Assembly (NCBI GenBank): GCA_964583095.1
Contig: CAZOVB010000001.1
Coordinates: 62,001 to 126,000 of the forward strand
DNA length: 64,000 nucleotides
DNA from: CAZOVB01 sp964583095
GTDB taxonomy: Bacteria; Planctomycetota; Phycisphaerae; SM23-33
Direction: 5' to 3'
Positions 18,551 through 26,527 of the stretch are shown piece after piece. Made by a program: the position numbers and the translations under genes. Every line of letters begins with the position of its first letter. Position 1 is the stretch's first letter. Under the pieces are notes generated by a model. That model did not search any database. It saw only the letters and a program-made list of their open reading frames with translations, and was not told the origin of the DNA.

Positions 18551-18652
18551 CTCTGCTCCTTTCGGGTTACCCTACCCCGCCGGCGTCTTGATCTCAAGAC
18601 CGCAAGACGGTGAGGCTGGCAACCCGGCCCGGTCGCAGCTACCATACCTGCC

Positions 18653-19900
18653 ATGGATGAGACCCCCCACCCCACGAATCGGCTCAGAGAAGCCGAAGCA
18701 ACAGACGCCCAGGCACGACAAATCCTCCTGAAGTACCGGAAACGCACCACGGAGGAAACGCTGCTGCATGCCAAACTGCGCTTCGACATCCCCGCCGACG
18801 TGTTCAGTTCCTTTGCCGTGGACAAGGGAACGCGCCTGCTGCTGCGGGAGATCTCCAAGGCGGACGTTAAATGGAGCAAGGCCCTGGACCTTGGCTGCGG
18901 CTACGGACCGATCGGCCTGGCCCTGAGAGCTTCCGGGCGGGCCGAGGAAGCCTGGGCCATGGACCGCGACCTGCTGGCGGTGGCCTACGCTGGGCGCAAC
19001 GCCGAGTTGAACCGGATCGAGAACTTCCACGGACTGGCTGCCATGGCCTGGCCGCCGGATCTGGACCGGGATTTTGATGCGGTAGTGACCAACCTGCCCG
19101 CCAAGGCCGGCCGGGAGGTCCACAGGCACATCCTGCTGGGAGCGGCCGGACACCTCCGCGAGGCAGGCAAGGTCTGGACCGTGGTGGTAAATTCCCTGGC
19201 CAAAGAGATTCAGGAGATCCTCTCCCAGGCCGGGGCTGCCGAGGTGACCAGCATCACGGGCCGCGAACACAGCGTCTTGCATTACGGATTCACAGACCTA
19301 CCCGAGGAGATTTCGGATCCCTACTTGCGGGATATCGCGACCTTTCAGTGGGGCCGGGTGACATACCAGTTGTACTGCCTGCACGGTCTTTCCGAGTTTG
19401 ACACGCGAAGCTGGGTTACCGACGCGGTGCTGGACCTGGTGAGCAAACGCATGGGCGGGCCGGGCAAACGCCGCCTCCTGGTGGTCGAGCCGGGACAGGG
19501 CCACCTGCCGCTGCTGGCCTGGACGAAGATGCGCAGCCTGGAATCGATTGAACTGGTCTCGCGAGACTGCATTGCCCTTCGCGCTTCAGAGCGGAATCTC
19601 CGAGCCCATACGAAGAACGTGGAAATCCGAGCCCAGCTCAGCACGCTCTGGCGCCCTGGGCAGCCCGAAAGCGACCGCCGCAGCGTCGCGGTGGTCTTTG
19701 CTTCCGGCAAGGAGGGGTACGATCTGACACTGGCTAAGCTGCTGGACATGCGGGAGCATTTTGGGGGACAGGTGATTCTTGGCTGTAAATCGGCCTGGAT
19801 GCAGAGATTGGAGCCAGAACTTGCCCGGCACAAAATCAGAATTCTCGCCACGGCCAAACGTCGCGGAGTCATCGCCCTGCTGCTCTCGGAACCGGACTGA
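18653..19900 (+). CDS. Tandem methyltransferase-like protein (RsmC/RlmG-like) with altered catalytic motif
   Basis: 415 residues. Residues about 50-215 resemble the methyltransferase-small domain: the SAM loop DLGCGYGPIGLAL lies near residue 78. The position of the usual NPPF catalytic motif reads TNLPAKAG (Asn147), so the first Pro is replaced. Residues about 250-410 look like a second, degenerate Rossmann domain (LLVVEPGQGHLPLLAW) without a clear SAM glycine loop. In RsmC and RlmG a catalytic and a degenerate domain also sit in tandem and modify a guanine in rRNA, but there the degenerate half is usually N-terminal. The substrate is unknown. Confidence 0.75.
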   Translation: MDETPHPTNRLREAEATDAQARQILLKYRKRTTEETLLHAKLRFDIPADVFSSFAVDKGTRLLLREISKADVKWSKALDLGCGYGPIGLALRASGRAEEAWAMDRDLLAVAYAGRNAELNRIENFHGLAAMAWPPDLDRDFDAVVTNLPAKAGREVHRHILLGAAGHLREAGKVWTVVVNSLAKEIQEILSQAGAAEVTSITGREHSVLHYGFTDLPEEISDPYLRDIATFQWGRVTYQLYCLHGLSEFDTRSWVTDAVLDLVSKRMGGPGKRRLLVVEPGQGHLPLLAWTKMRSLESIELVSRDCIALRASERNLRAHTKNVEIRAQLSTLWRPGQPESDRRSVAVVFASGKEGYDLTLAKLLDMREHFGGQVILGCKSAWMQRLEPELARHKIRILATAKRRGVIALLLSEPD

Positions 19901-19927
19901 TCGCTCCCCGGGCTTATGCAGTGGACC

Positions 19928-19956
19928 TTGTTTGCCTCCACCCAAGCCCGTATGAT
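19928..19956 (+). promoter_or_regulatory. Promoter of the sigma/anti-sigma operon
   Basis: TTGTTT (19928-19933) and TATGAT (19951-19956) are 17 bp apart, ending 47 bp before the GTG start at 20004. It resembles a housekeeping promoter, so autoregulation by an ECF-type sigma is not evident from this site. Confidence 0.55.
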
Positions 19957-20003
19957 CCTGTAGGCTTTACCTGGCAGTACTTGTCGAAGGGAACAGACAA
20001 CCG

Positions 20004-20648
20004 GTGTCCAAAACGTCCGATACCAAGGCTTCACCCACACAGCCGAGTGATACGCAGTTGCTTGTGCGCCATATCGAGGGGGATCCGACCGCCTTCGAGA
20101 CACTCGTGGAGCGGTATCGCAGGGAGCTTTTCAACTTTCTGGCCCGGTTCACCGGAGATCGCGCCCTGGCCGAGGATATCTTCCAGGAGGCCTTCCTCCA
20201 GGTGCACATGTCCTCGGGGTCCTTCGACACCAGCCGACGCCTCAAGCCCTGGCTGTTTACCATCGCCGCCAACAAGGCCCGCGACGCCCTTCGTAAGCGC
20301 AGCCGAAAGCAGGCAGCTCCGCTGGATGCCACGGTAGCCGGCAGCGAAAACGACCGAACCAGCTATGCCGATCTTCTTCCTGCCGATATTCCCGCTCCGG
20401 ACGAATCTTTGCTGAACCTGGAAACACGTCGCGGCGTACAGAGTATCGTTGAGCAGATGCCCGAGACTTTGAGGGCAGTCCTGATGCTGAGCTATTTCAA
20501 TGGCTTTGCCTACAAGGAGATCGCCGACATCCTCGGCATCCCGCTTGGGACTGTGAAGTCTCGCCTGCATGCGGCGGTCAAACATTTCGCGAAGAAATGG
20601 AAGAAACTCCAGGAGAGCCAAGACCATGAGTCAAATGCCAGCCAGTGA
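20004..20648 (+). CDS. ECF-type RNA polymerase sigma factor
   Basis: 214 residues from a GTG start with AAGGGA upstream. Region 2 is clear (AFETLVERYRRELFNFLARF, then EDIFQEAFLQVH and KPWLFTIAANKARDALRK), and region 4 follows (LSYFNGFAYKEIADILGIPL, GTVKSRLHAAVKH). Regions 1 and 3 are absent, as in group IV sigma factors. The linker of about 50 residues between regions 2 and 4 is longer than average. Its last 23 bp overlap the next gene, which encodes a membrane anti-sigma factor, so the two are translationally coupled. Confidence 0.95.
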   Translation: MSKTSDTKASPTQPSDTQLLVRHIEGDPTAFETLVERYRRELFNFLARFTGDRALAEDIFQEAFLQVHMSSGSFDTSRRLKPWLFTIAANKARDALRKRSRKQAAPLDATVAGSENDRTSYADLLPADIPAPDESLLNLETRRGVQSIVEQMPETLRAVLMLSYFNGFAYKEIADILGIPLGTVKSRLHAAVKHFAKKWKKLQESQDHESNASQ

Positions 20649-21624
20649 CGAAATCCTGCTTCTGTCCTATCTGTCGGGGCAATGCACCCCCGAGCAAGAG
20701 CAGGAAGTCAAGCGTCGCCTCTCGCAGGAGCCCCCCCTGGCTCGCAAACTCCAGGATTTGCAATCCACCCGGCAGGCATTGGAACTGCTGCCGGAAGTGG
20801 ACCCACCCGAAGACCTCACAAGCAGGACCATGGCCCGGGTGCTCTCAGCACAGAAGACCGACGCATTGCTCGCCCGCGAAGAGCTCCGAAAACGCGGACT
20901 GGCCAGACCGACCTTCACCCTGCGCGAGGCCCTGACAGCCGCCGCTGCCGTGCTGGTCCTGGCTTTGGTGTTTCTGCCCTCCTACCGCAGCGCACAGCAA
21001 CGAAATCTCCAGAACCTCTGCGCCAGTCAGACAGGCCGTATAGGCCACGCCATTCGAAGCTACGCTTTCGACCACAACGGGCGTATGCCCGCACCGCGGA
21101 AACAGGTAGCCCGCTGGCTGCCCAACGGCAGTGAACCCTACGTGAGCAACTCCTCCGGGCTCTTCCGGCTCATTCAGGAAGAATACGCCGAACCCGGCAT
21201 CTTCCAGTGTCCCGCAATGAGCAGAGAGGACCTCCAGATCCGCGAGGGACTGGAGGACTTCCCGGCCGCTCGTTACATCCACTATGCCTATCAGCACATG
21301 CTCGGCCAGTCGGGCTCTGAGCATTCCGGTGCCAGCCTGGGCTCGGCTGCAGATGAAAAGGCCATCCTTGCCGACGACACTCCCCTGTTTGAAGGAGGAC
21401 GATTCCAAAGGGACAGGCTCCACGCCCAGACCAGCCAGAACCACTCCGGCCGGGGACAGAACGTCCTCTACCTGCCCGGGAATGTTCGCTGGGTCGAATC
21501 GCCCGACGTCGGGATCGACGGAGACAACATCTATCAAGCCTCGAATGTCTACAGTTATGAGGGCGTCGAAACCCCGGCCGGGCCCAGGGACACCTTCCTC
21601 CTGCCCGCCTACAGCCGCGAATAG
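20626..21624 (+). CDS. Membrane anti-sigma factor with a pseudopilin-like ectodomain
   Basis: 332 residues. AGGAG (20611-20615) sets the ATG at 20626, inside the sigma gene. Residues 1-60 look like a cytoplasmic anti-sigma region (LLLSYLSGQCTPEQEQEVKRR) but lack the HxxxCxxC zinc motif. One membrane helix spans about 103-119. The exported part resembles planctomycete pseudopilins: a LCASQTGRIGHAIRSYAFDHNGR helix end, a FQCPA motif, and HSGRGQNVLYLPGNVRWV, which matches the H-X9-DG region with the Asp lost. It likely holds the sigma factor inactive until the outer part senses a signal. The fusion is visible; the sensing role is inferred. Confidence 0.8.
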   Translation: MSQMPASDEILLLSYLSGQCTPEQEQEVKRRLSQEPPLARKLQDLQSTRQALELLPEVDPPEDLTSRTMARVLSAQKTDALLAREELRKRGLARPTFTLREALTAAAAVLVLALVFLPSYRSAQQRNLQNLCASQTGRIGHAIRSYAFDHNGRMPAPRKQVARWLPNGSEPYVSNSSGLFRLIQEEYAEPGIFQCPAMSREDLQIREGLEDFPAARYIHYAYQHMLGQSGSEHSGASLGSAADEKAILADDTPLFEGGRFQRDRLHAQTSQNHSGRGQNVLYLPGNVRWVESPDVGIDGDNIYQASNVYSYEGVETPAGPRDTFLLPAYSRE

Positions 21625-21628
21625 ACTT

Positions 21629-21651
21629 TCCTGTTCGAATCAGGAGGTTTT
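21629..21651 (+). terminator. Weak hairpin after the anti-sigma gene
   Basis: TCCTG (21629-21633) pairs with CAGGA (21641-21645) around a seven-base loop and is followed by GGTTTT. It starts five bases after the stop codon. The stem is short and the U-run brief, so termination would be partial. Confidence 0.35.
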
Positions 21652-21678
21652 GACGCCAAAGGCCCCTCCGCGTACAAT
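21650..21678 (+). promoter_or_regulatory. Strong sigma70-type promoter with almost no leader
   Basis: TTGACG (21650-21655) and TACAAT (21673-21678) are 17 bp apart. The start codon of the next gene is at 21688, only nine bases after the -10 box, so the transcript should begin within a few bases of the ATG. Confidence 0.65.
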
Positions 21679-21687
21679 CCCTCGATC

Positions 21688-22659
21688 ATGAAGGAACGCT
21701 CTGCAATCGTCCGCCGGGGGTCTGTCTGGCTGGCCCTTGCGCTTGCCCTGGCCGGCGCGACGGCTGGCGCGCAGCAGGAATCGGAGCCCAGCGCCGGTCA
21801 GGAGGATCCTTTACCCCTGTTGATCAGTCCTGATGCGATCGATATGCCCGAATCGCTCCGACAGCTTCTCGGGGATGTCTCGGAAGGTGGACGCTGGCAG
21901 GAAAAGGGCCTGGGCAAACTGATCTCCCACGCAGCTTCGCTGGAGGATCTCGGCCCGGAGCAGATCAACGACCTGGAATCCCCGAGTTACGCCAAACTGC
22001 TGGCCGCCCAGCGTGCCTACCGGGGTCAGGCCATCCGCCTGACGTTCACTCCCCGGCTCGTAACGCGTCACGAACCCTCGGCCAGGATCCCTGCCTCAAA
22101 CCCCTTCTGGATTCTCCGCGGCTTCTTCCATGAAGAAGAGTTGGAGTGGGACCAGCCGGTGGTTGTCATCAGCACGTTTGACCCGGTCGGAGTTCTTGGC
22201 AAGCCCAGCAGCACCCGGCCCGACGGCGGGTTCCTTTACGAAAGCCCGAAGCTTTACAAGGTCAACATCGTAGGTGTTCTGTTCAAGGTAGCCGACGAAC
22301 CCATGGGCGATATGCGGACGGGGGAGATAGAAGGTACGAAACGCACGCCCGTCATCGTAGCCTGGCAGGCGTATCAGAAGACCTCCACTTCCGGGAGCAC
22401 TTCCAGCCAGCTTCCAATTGCCATCGCGGGCATCGCTCTGTGCATTCTGGGGCTCTTTTACGTCGGGAGAAGGTACCTCAAGCAGTTGCGGTCCAACCGC
22501 AGCAGGGAAACCCCGGTCGAAAGGTACCGCCGCGAGCGACAGGCCCGGCAGGAAATGGATGATTCCCAGGAGGATGAGCAGCCCCGCGTGGATCAGGACC
22601 TCATCCAGGCCGCAAAAGAGTACCGCAAGGAGCATCCCGTTGATCAGCAGGAGCGTTGA
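21688..22659 (+). CDS. Exported membrane-anchored protein of unknown function
   Basis: 323 residues. A signal peptide (WLALALALAGATAGA) leads to an exported domain of about 220 residues, then a membrane helix (IAIAGIALCILGLFYVG, about 248-264) and a charged cytoplasmic tail ending in EYRKEHPVDQQER. No known domain was recognised; VVVISTFDPVGVLG and VNIVGVLFKVAD suggest a beta-rich fold. The gene has a promoter immediately before its ATG and no ribosome site, so it may be translated from a leaderless mRNA. Its last 20 bp overlap aroB, which suggests coupled expression, but no functional link to the shikimate pathway is evident. Confidence 0.75.
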   Translation: MKERSAIVRRGSVWLALALALAGATAGAQQESEPSAGQEDPLPLLISPDAIDMPESLRQLLGDVSEGGRWQEKGLGKLISHAASLEDLGPEQINDLESPSYAKLLAAQRAYRGQAIRLTFTPRLVTRHEPSARIPASNPFWILRGFFHEEELEWDQPVVVISTFDPVGVLGKPSSTRPDGGFLYESPKLYKVNIVGVLFKVADEPMGDMRTGEIEGTKRTPVIVAWQAYQKTSTSGSTSSQLPIAIAGIALCILGLFYVGRRYLKQLRSNRSRETPVERYRRERQARQEMDDSQEDEQPRVDQDLIQAAKEYRKEHPVDQQER

Positions 22660-23740
22660 CGTCCGGCTTCCCTCCCACCGCTACGAGGTCCGCATCCAGC
22701 CGGGCCTGCTCGAAAGCGTCGGGGACTTCGTAAATAAACTGCCCGGTGTTTCCAGCATTGTAATTGTCAGTGACAGCAACGTGGCCGATCTCTACGGCCG
22801 GGCGTTGCTGGACTCCCTTGCCAGGGGCGGTCTGAAAGCGAATCTCCTGAGGTTTCAGGCCGGGGAGCAGCACAAGACCCTCTCCACCTGCTCGGAGATG
22901 TTCGACAGGCTTTTCTCCCTGGAGCCGGCCCTGGACCGCTCCAGTCTGCTGATCACCCTCGGAGGCGGCGTGCCCGGTGACCTGGGCGGGTTCCTGGCCG
23001 CAACCGCCCTGCGCGGGATCCGATTCCTCCAGTGCCCCACCTCCCTGCTGGCTGCGGTGGATGCCTCCACCGGAGGAAAAACCGGCGTGGACCACGCGGC
23101 CGGGAAGAACCTCATCGGCGCGTTCCATCAGCCCGTGGGTGTTCTCATCGACCCTTTGTGTTTGAAGTCGCTGCCCTCGGAAGAGTTCAAAAGCGGCCTG
23201 GCCGAGTGCGTCAAGCACGCGGTCATCCGATCGGCGGATCTGATGGAATTGCTCGAATCGCGTCGGGAGCAGATGCTCTGTTTGGATCCCGAGGCCTTGA
23301 CCGAGTTGATCGCCGCCAACGTGCAGATCAAGGCCGATGTGGTTGTCGCCGACGAGCGGGAGCAGTCCCTGCGGGCGATACTGAACTACGGGCACACGTT
23401 CGGCCACGCCTTCGAAACGCAGATGGGCTATGGCCAGATCACACACGGCCAGGCGGTCGCCTGGGGAATGGTGGCTGCCAACTGTGTCGCGGTTTCCCGT
23501 GGCCTGTTGGACGAGGCCGCAGCCGGCCGGGTGGTCAATCTGCTCGATGCTCTTGGTCTCTCGACGCGGCCCGGGAAGTTCGGACTCGATGACGTCTGGG
23601 CCCGGATGCTCCATGACAAGAAGACGCGCGGGGGCAGGGTCAAGCTCATCCTGCCTTCCGAAATCGGCCAGGTGGAGATCTTCGACGACCTGAGCCGGGA
23701 GGAAGTCGCCGGAGCCCTGAAGAAGCTTTGGGGGGAATGA
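22640..23740 (+). CDS. aroB: 3-dehydroquinate synthase
   Basis: 366 residues, matching family length; it makes 3-dehydroquinate from DAHP in the shikimate pathway, using NAD and a metal. A TTG at 22640 is chosen because AAGGAG lies seven bases upstream and the protein then begins just before the conserved strand VRLPSHRYEVRIQPG. Seen motifs are TLGGGVPGDLGGFLAAT, PTSLLAAVDASTGGKTGVDH, the metal ligands in EFKSGLAECVKHAVI, and NYGHTFGHAFE with HGQAVAWGM. It overlaps the preceding gene by 20 bp and is followed by pyrD 60 bp later. Confidence 0.95.
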   Translation: MISRSVDVRLPSHRYEVRIQPGLLESVGDFVNKLPGVSSIVIVSDSNVADLYGRALLDSLARGGLKANLLRFQAGEQHKTLSTCSEMFDRLFSLEPALDRSSLLITLGGGVPGDLGGFLAATALRGIRFLQCPTSLLAAVDASTGGKTGVDHAAGKNLIGAFHQPVGVLIDPLCLKSLPSEEFKSGLAECVKHAVIRSADLMELLESRREQMLCLDPEALTELIAANVQIKADVVVADEREQSLRAILNYGHTFGHAFETQMGYGQITHGQAVAWGMVAANCVAVSRGLLDEAAAGRVVNLLDALGLSTRPGKFGLDDVWARMLHDKKTRGGRVKLILPSEIGQVEIFDDLSREEVAGALKKLWGE

Positions 23741-23800
23741 TTTGCATTGTCTGCGGTCGTGAAGTAAGCTCACTTCCTCACTCGGGAACCGGACACCTTC

Positions 23801-24838
23801 ATGGACGCCAGCAGCGCAGCAATCGATACATCCGGCGTGGACCTGGGCGTGGAAATCGCCTCGGTTCCGCTGGCCAACCCCCTCATGACCGCCAGCGGCA
23901 CCTGTGGCTACGCGGATGAATACGCCGATTTCGTGGACCTCACGGGCCTGGGCGCCTTTGTGACCAAGTCGATCACGGCCAAGCCCCGCATCGGCAACGA
24001 ATACCCGCGAGTGGTGGAAACCCGCGCAGGAATGCTCAACGCCATCGGCTTGGCCAATGTCGGCCTGGAGGTCTTCCTGGAAGAAAAGGTCCCGCAACTG
24101 GAGGCCCTGGGGCTGCCGGTGTTTGTCAATGTGGCCGGCACGAAGATCGAGGACTACCTGGAAGTGGCCCGGGCCCTGGAAGAAGTCCGGATCGTCCGCG
24201 GCATCGAGCTGAACATCTCTTGCCCGAATGTCAAGCAAGGCGGGATCCAGTTCGGCGTGGACCCTGACCAGGTGGCGAAGATCACAGCCCGACTGCGACA
24301 GGTGTGTCAGAAGAACATCCTGATCGTCAAGCTTTCGCCAAACGTATCGGACATCACGACTACGGCCCGTGCGGCCGTCGAAGCCGGCGCCGACGCCCTG
24401 AGTTTGATCAACACCTTCACAGCGATGGCCATCGACATCGAGCGTCGCCGCCCGATCCTGGCCAATGGAACGGGGGGCCTGTCGGGCCCGGCCATTCGAC
24501 CCATTGCCGTCCAGATGGTCCACCGGGTTTATTCCCAGGTCGCCAGGCCTGCGGGGATTCCCCTGATCGGCATGGGAGGCATACAATACGCGCGAGACGC
24601 GATCGAATTCCTGCTGGCCGGCGCGACCGGCCTGGCCATCGGCACGGCGCTGTTCGTGGACCCGGGCTGTATTACCCGCATCCGGGAGGGCATCGCCGAC
24701 TACCTGCTGCGACATGGGCACCGCGGCATCGATGAGATAATCGGGACGCTTCAGATCCCCGGCCCCGAAGGACCTGGAGCCTCTCAGCAGTCCCCCGGGC
24801 GAATGGACGCCGACGGCGCGACAAGACGGGGGTTGTGA
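23801..24838 (+). CDS. pyrD: Dihydroorotate dehydrogenase, class 1B type
   Basis: 345 residues. It oxidises dihydroorotate to orotate in pyrimidine synthesis using FMN. Motifs: PLMTASGTCGY at the N-terminus, KSITAKPRIGN, the catalytic-cysteine loop NISCPNVKQGG near residue 140 (Cys marks class 1), KLSPNVSDI, and the phosphate-binding IGMGGIQYARDA with GTALFVDPG. Class 1B enzymes need the electron-transfer subunit PyrK, which is not in this window. The C-terminal 25 residues (PGPEGPGASQQSPGR and on) extend beyond the fold and appear disordered. No good ribosome site is seen before the ATG. Confidence 0.93.
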   Translation: MDASSAAIDTSGVDLGVEIASVPLANPLMTASGTCGYADEYADFVDLTGLGAFVTKSITAKPRIGNEYPRVVETRAGMLNAIGLANVGLEVFLEEKVPQLEALGLPVFVNVAGTKIEDYLEVARALEEVRIVRGIELNISCPNVKQGGIQFGVDPDQVAKITARLRQVCQKNILIVKLSPNVSDITTTARAAVEAGADALSLINTFTAMAIDIERRRPILANGTGGLSGPAIRPIAVQMVHRVYSQVARPAGIPLIGMGGIQYARDAIEFLLAGATGLAIGTALFVDPGCITRIREGIADYLLRHGHRGIDEIIGTLQIPGPEGPGASQQSPGRMDADGATRRGL

Positions 24839-24935
24839 GCTTGAGACTCCCGCCGCCGCGATGGCAGGCAGGAGGCTCGCGCATAGAATAATATCTAAGG
24901 GTTTGTGGTAGAATACATAGGGGAACAGCCGCAAT

Positions 24936-26342
24936 ATGACGAGGTCAAAGATGAGAGTTTTCATGCTAGGTTGGGAGTTTCCTCCGCATATCAGTGGAGG
25001 CCTGGGCACGGCCTGTTTCGGCCTGACCCGCGCCCTGGACGAAATGGGCGTGCAGGTCAGCTTTGTGCTGCCCCAGGCGGTCGAGGGCGACAAGGCCAGC
25101 CACGTGAAGCTTCGTGGCCCCACGTCCCTGCTGGAATCTCCCGAGCCCACCGGTCAAGACTCCGGAAGCCATAGCCCGACGCAATCCACGCCGGAAGAAA
25201 CTGCCGGCCGGTTCCAGCACCTCAAACGCTATGATCTGCCTGTGCCCGGCTCGGCCTATGCCTCGCCCCAGGGTTACAACGAACTGGTCAGAAAGCTGAT
25301 CGCCGAAGCCGCCAAGAGCGGCATTTCCGATATGAACGCCCTGTTGGAGAACCTCGCAAAGGGCGATGCCCCCCAGGGCAATGCCGAACTCTTTGCCGAC
25401 CTGGGCCCCCATTACGAAGGCAATATGATGGACAAAGTCCATCGATACAGCCGACTGGCGGTCGAACTGGCCCGACGCGAGCAGTTCGACATCATCCACG
25501 CCCATGACTGGATGACCTATCCGGCAGGGCAGTCCGTTTCGGCCTTTACCGGCAAGCCCCTGGTGGTCCACGTACACTCAACGGAATTCGACCGATCCGG
25601 CGAGAATGTCGACCAGCGTGTTTACGATATCGAACGCAGCGGAATGCACGCAGCCGAAAAGGTCATCTGCGTCAGCTACCTGACCAAGAACATTCTGATG
25701 GCCCGGTATGGGGTCCCGGAGGAGAAAATCTCCGTCGTCTACAACGCCACCGATTTCCAGAACGAGACCGGCCAGAGCATCCGCCCCATCGGCCAGGATG
25801 AGAAAATCGTCCTGTTCCTCGGACGCGTCACCATGCAGAAGGGCCCGGAATACTTCCTGATGGCCGCCAAGAAGGTCATTGAGAAGTTCCCCAAGGTTCG
25901 GTTTGTGATGGCCGGCAGCGGAGATATGATCACCCAGTGCATCCGCCTCTGCGCCGATCTACGCCTGGGTGGACATGTAACTTTCACCGGTTTTCTGAAG
26001 GGAGAAGACGTTCGCAGGATCTTCTCCATGGCTGACCTGTACGTAATGCCGAGTGTCAGCGAGCCCTTCGGCATCGCGCCGCTGGAGGCGCTGAGCCACA
26101 ATGTTCCGGTGATCATCTCCAAGCAGTCGGGCGTCTCGGAAGTCTTGACGCACGTTCTGAAGGTCGATTTCTGGGATATCGACGAGATGGCCAACAAGAT
26201 CCTCGCGGTCCTGCGGCATCCGCCCCTTCAGCGGACGCTGCGCCAGCACGGACAGTTCGAACTGCACAAGCTTTCCTGGTCGGACTCGGCCTGGAAGGTC
26301 CTTGAGGCCTACAAAGAGGTACTTGCCCGGCAGGTGAGTTGA
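24936..26342 (+). CDS. GlgA-like glycosyltransferase (glycogen synthase type)
   Basis: 468 residues, or 463 from the ATG at 24951, which has GAGG seven bases upstream; the choice is open. N-terminal LGWEFPPHISGGLGTACFGLTRAL matches the donor/acceptor loop of GT5/GT4 synthases, and IIHAHDWMTYPAG is typical of starch and glycogen synthases. The C-terminal Rossmann half has FLGRVTMQKGPEYFLMAAK and the EX7E motif EPFGIAPLE. Residues about 55-150 form an insert rich in Ser, Pro and Glu. It probably uses a nucleotide-glucose donor to build an alpha-glucan. The GH57 and GH133 genes downstream support glycogen metabolism. Confidence 0.85.
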   Translation: MTRSKMRVFMLGWEFPPHISGGLGTACFGLTRALDEMGVQVSFVLPQAVEGDKASHVKLRGPTSLLESPEPTGQDSGSHSPTQSTPEETAGRFQHLKRYDLPVPGSAYASPQGYNELVRKLIAEAAKSGISDMNALLENLAKGDAPQGNAELFADLGPHYEGNMMDKVHRYSRLAVELARREQFDIIHAHDWMTYPAGQSVSAFTGKPLVVHVHSTEFDRSGENVDQRVYDIERSGMHAAEKVICVSYLTKNILMARYGVPEEKISVVYNATDFQNETGQSIRPIGQDEKIVLFLGRVTMQKGPEYFLMAAKKVIEKFPKVRFVMAGSGDMITQCIRLCADLRLGGHVTFTGFLKGEDVRRIFSMADLYVMPSVSEPFGIAPLEALSHNVPVIISKQSGVSEVLTHVLKVDFWDIDEMANKILAVLRHPPLQRTLRQHGQFELHKLSWSDSAWKVLEAYKEVLARQVS

Positions 26343-26527
26343 CGTTGCCCCGGCCTGAGGCTTGCCTTTGCATCAGGCAGTAGTGAAAGCTCCCGCAATT
26401 GGCCGATACAATGACGTAAGCCCATAGCTGCCCCCCCGGACCCAGGACCTGCGCTGCCGGATGCGGCCAGGACGGGCCCGCCGGCCACGACATACAGGAT
26501 TTTCTCAGGAAGGACTCATCGCGAAAA

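Noticed and set aside
21566..21653. Possible tRNA: a five-pair T-arm-like hairpin with loop TTCGAAT and a matching acceptor-like pairing 88 bases apart
   Set aside because: No U8, D-arm or anticodon arm can be formed, and the 5' part lies in the coding end of the anti-sigma gene.
24884..24914. Two TAGAAT boxes upstream of the GlgA-like gene
   Set aside because: Neither has a recognisable -35 box at 16-18 bp.
22601..25150. Open frame of 849 codons on the minus strand
   Set aside because: It lies antisense to aroB and pyrD, which have intact catalytic motifs.
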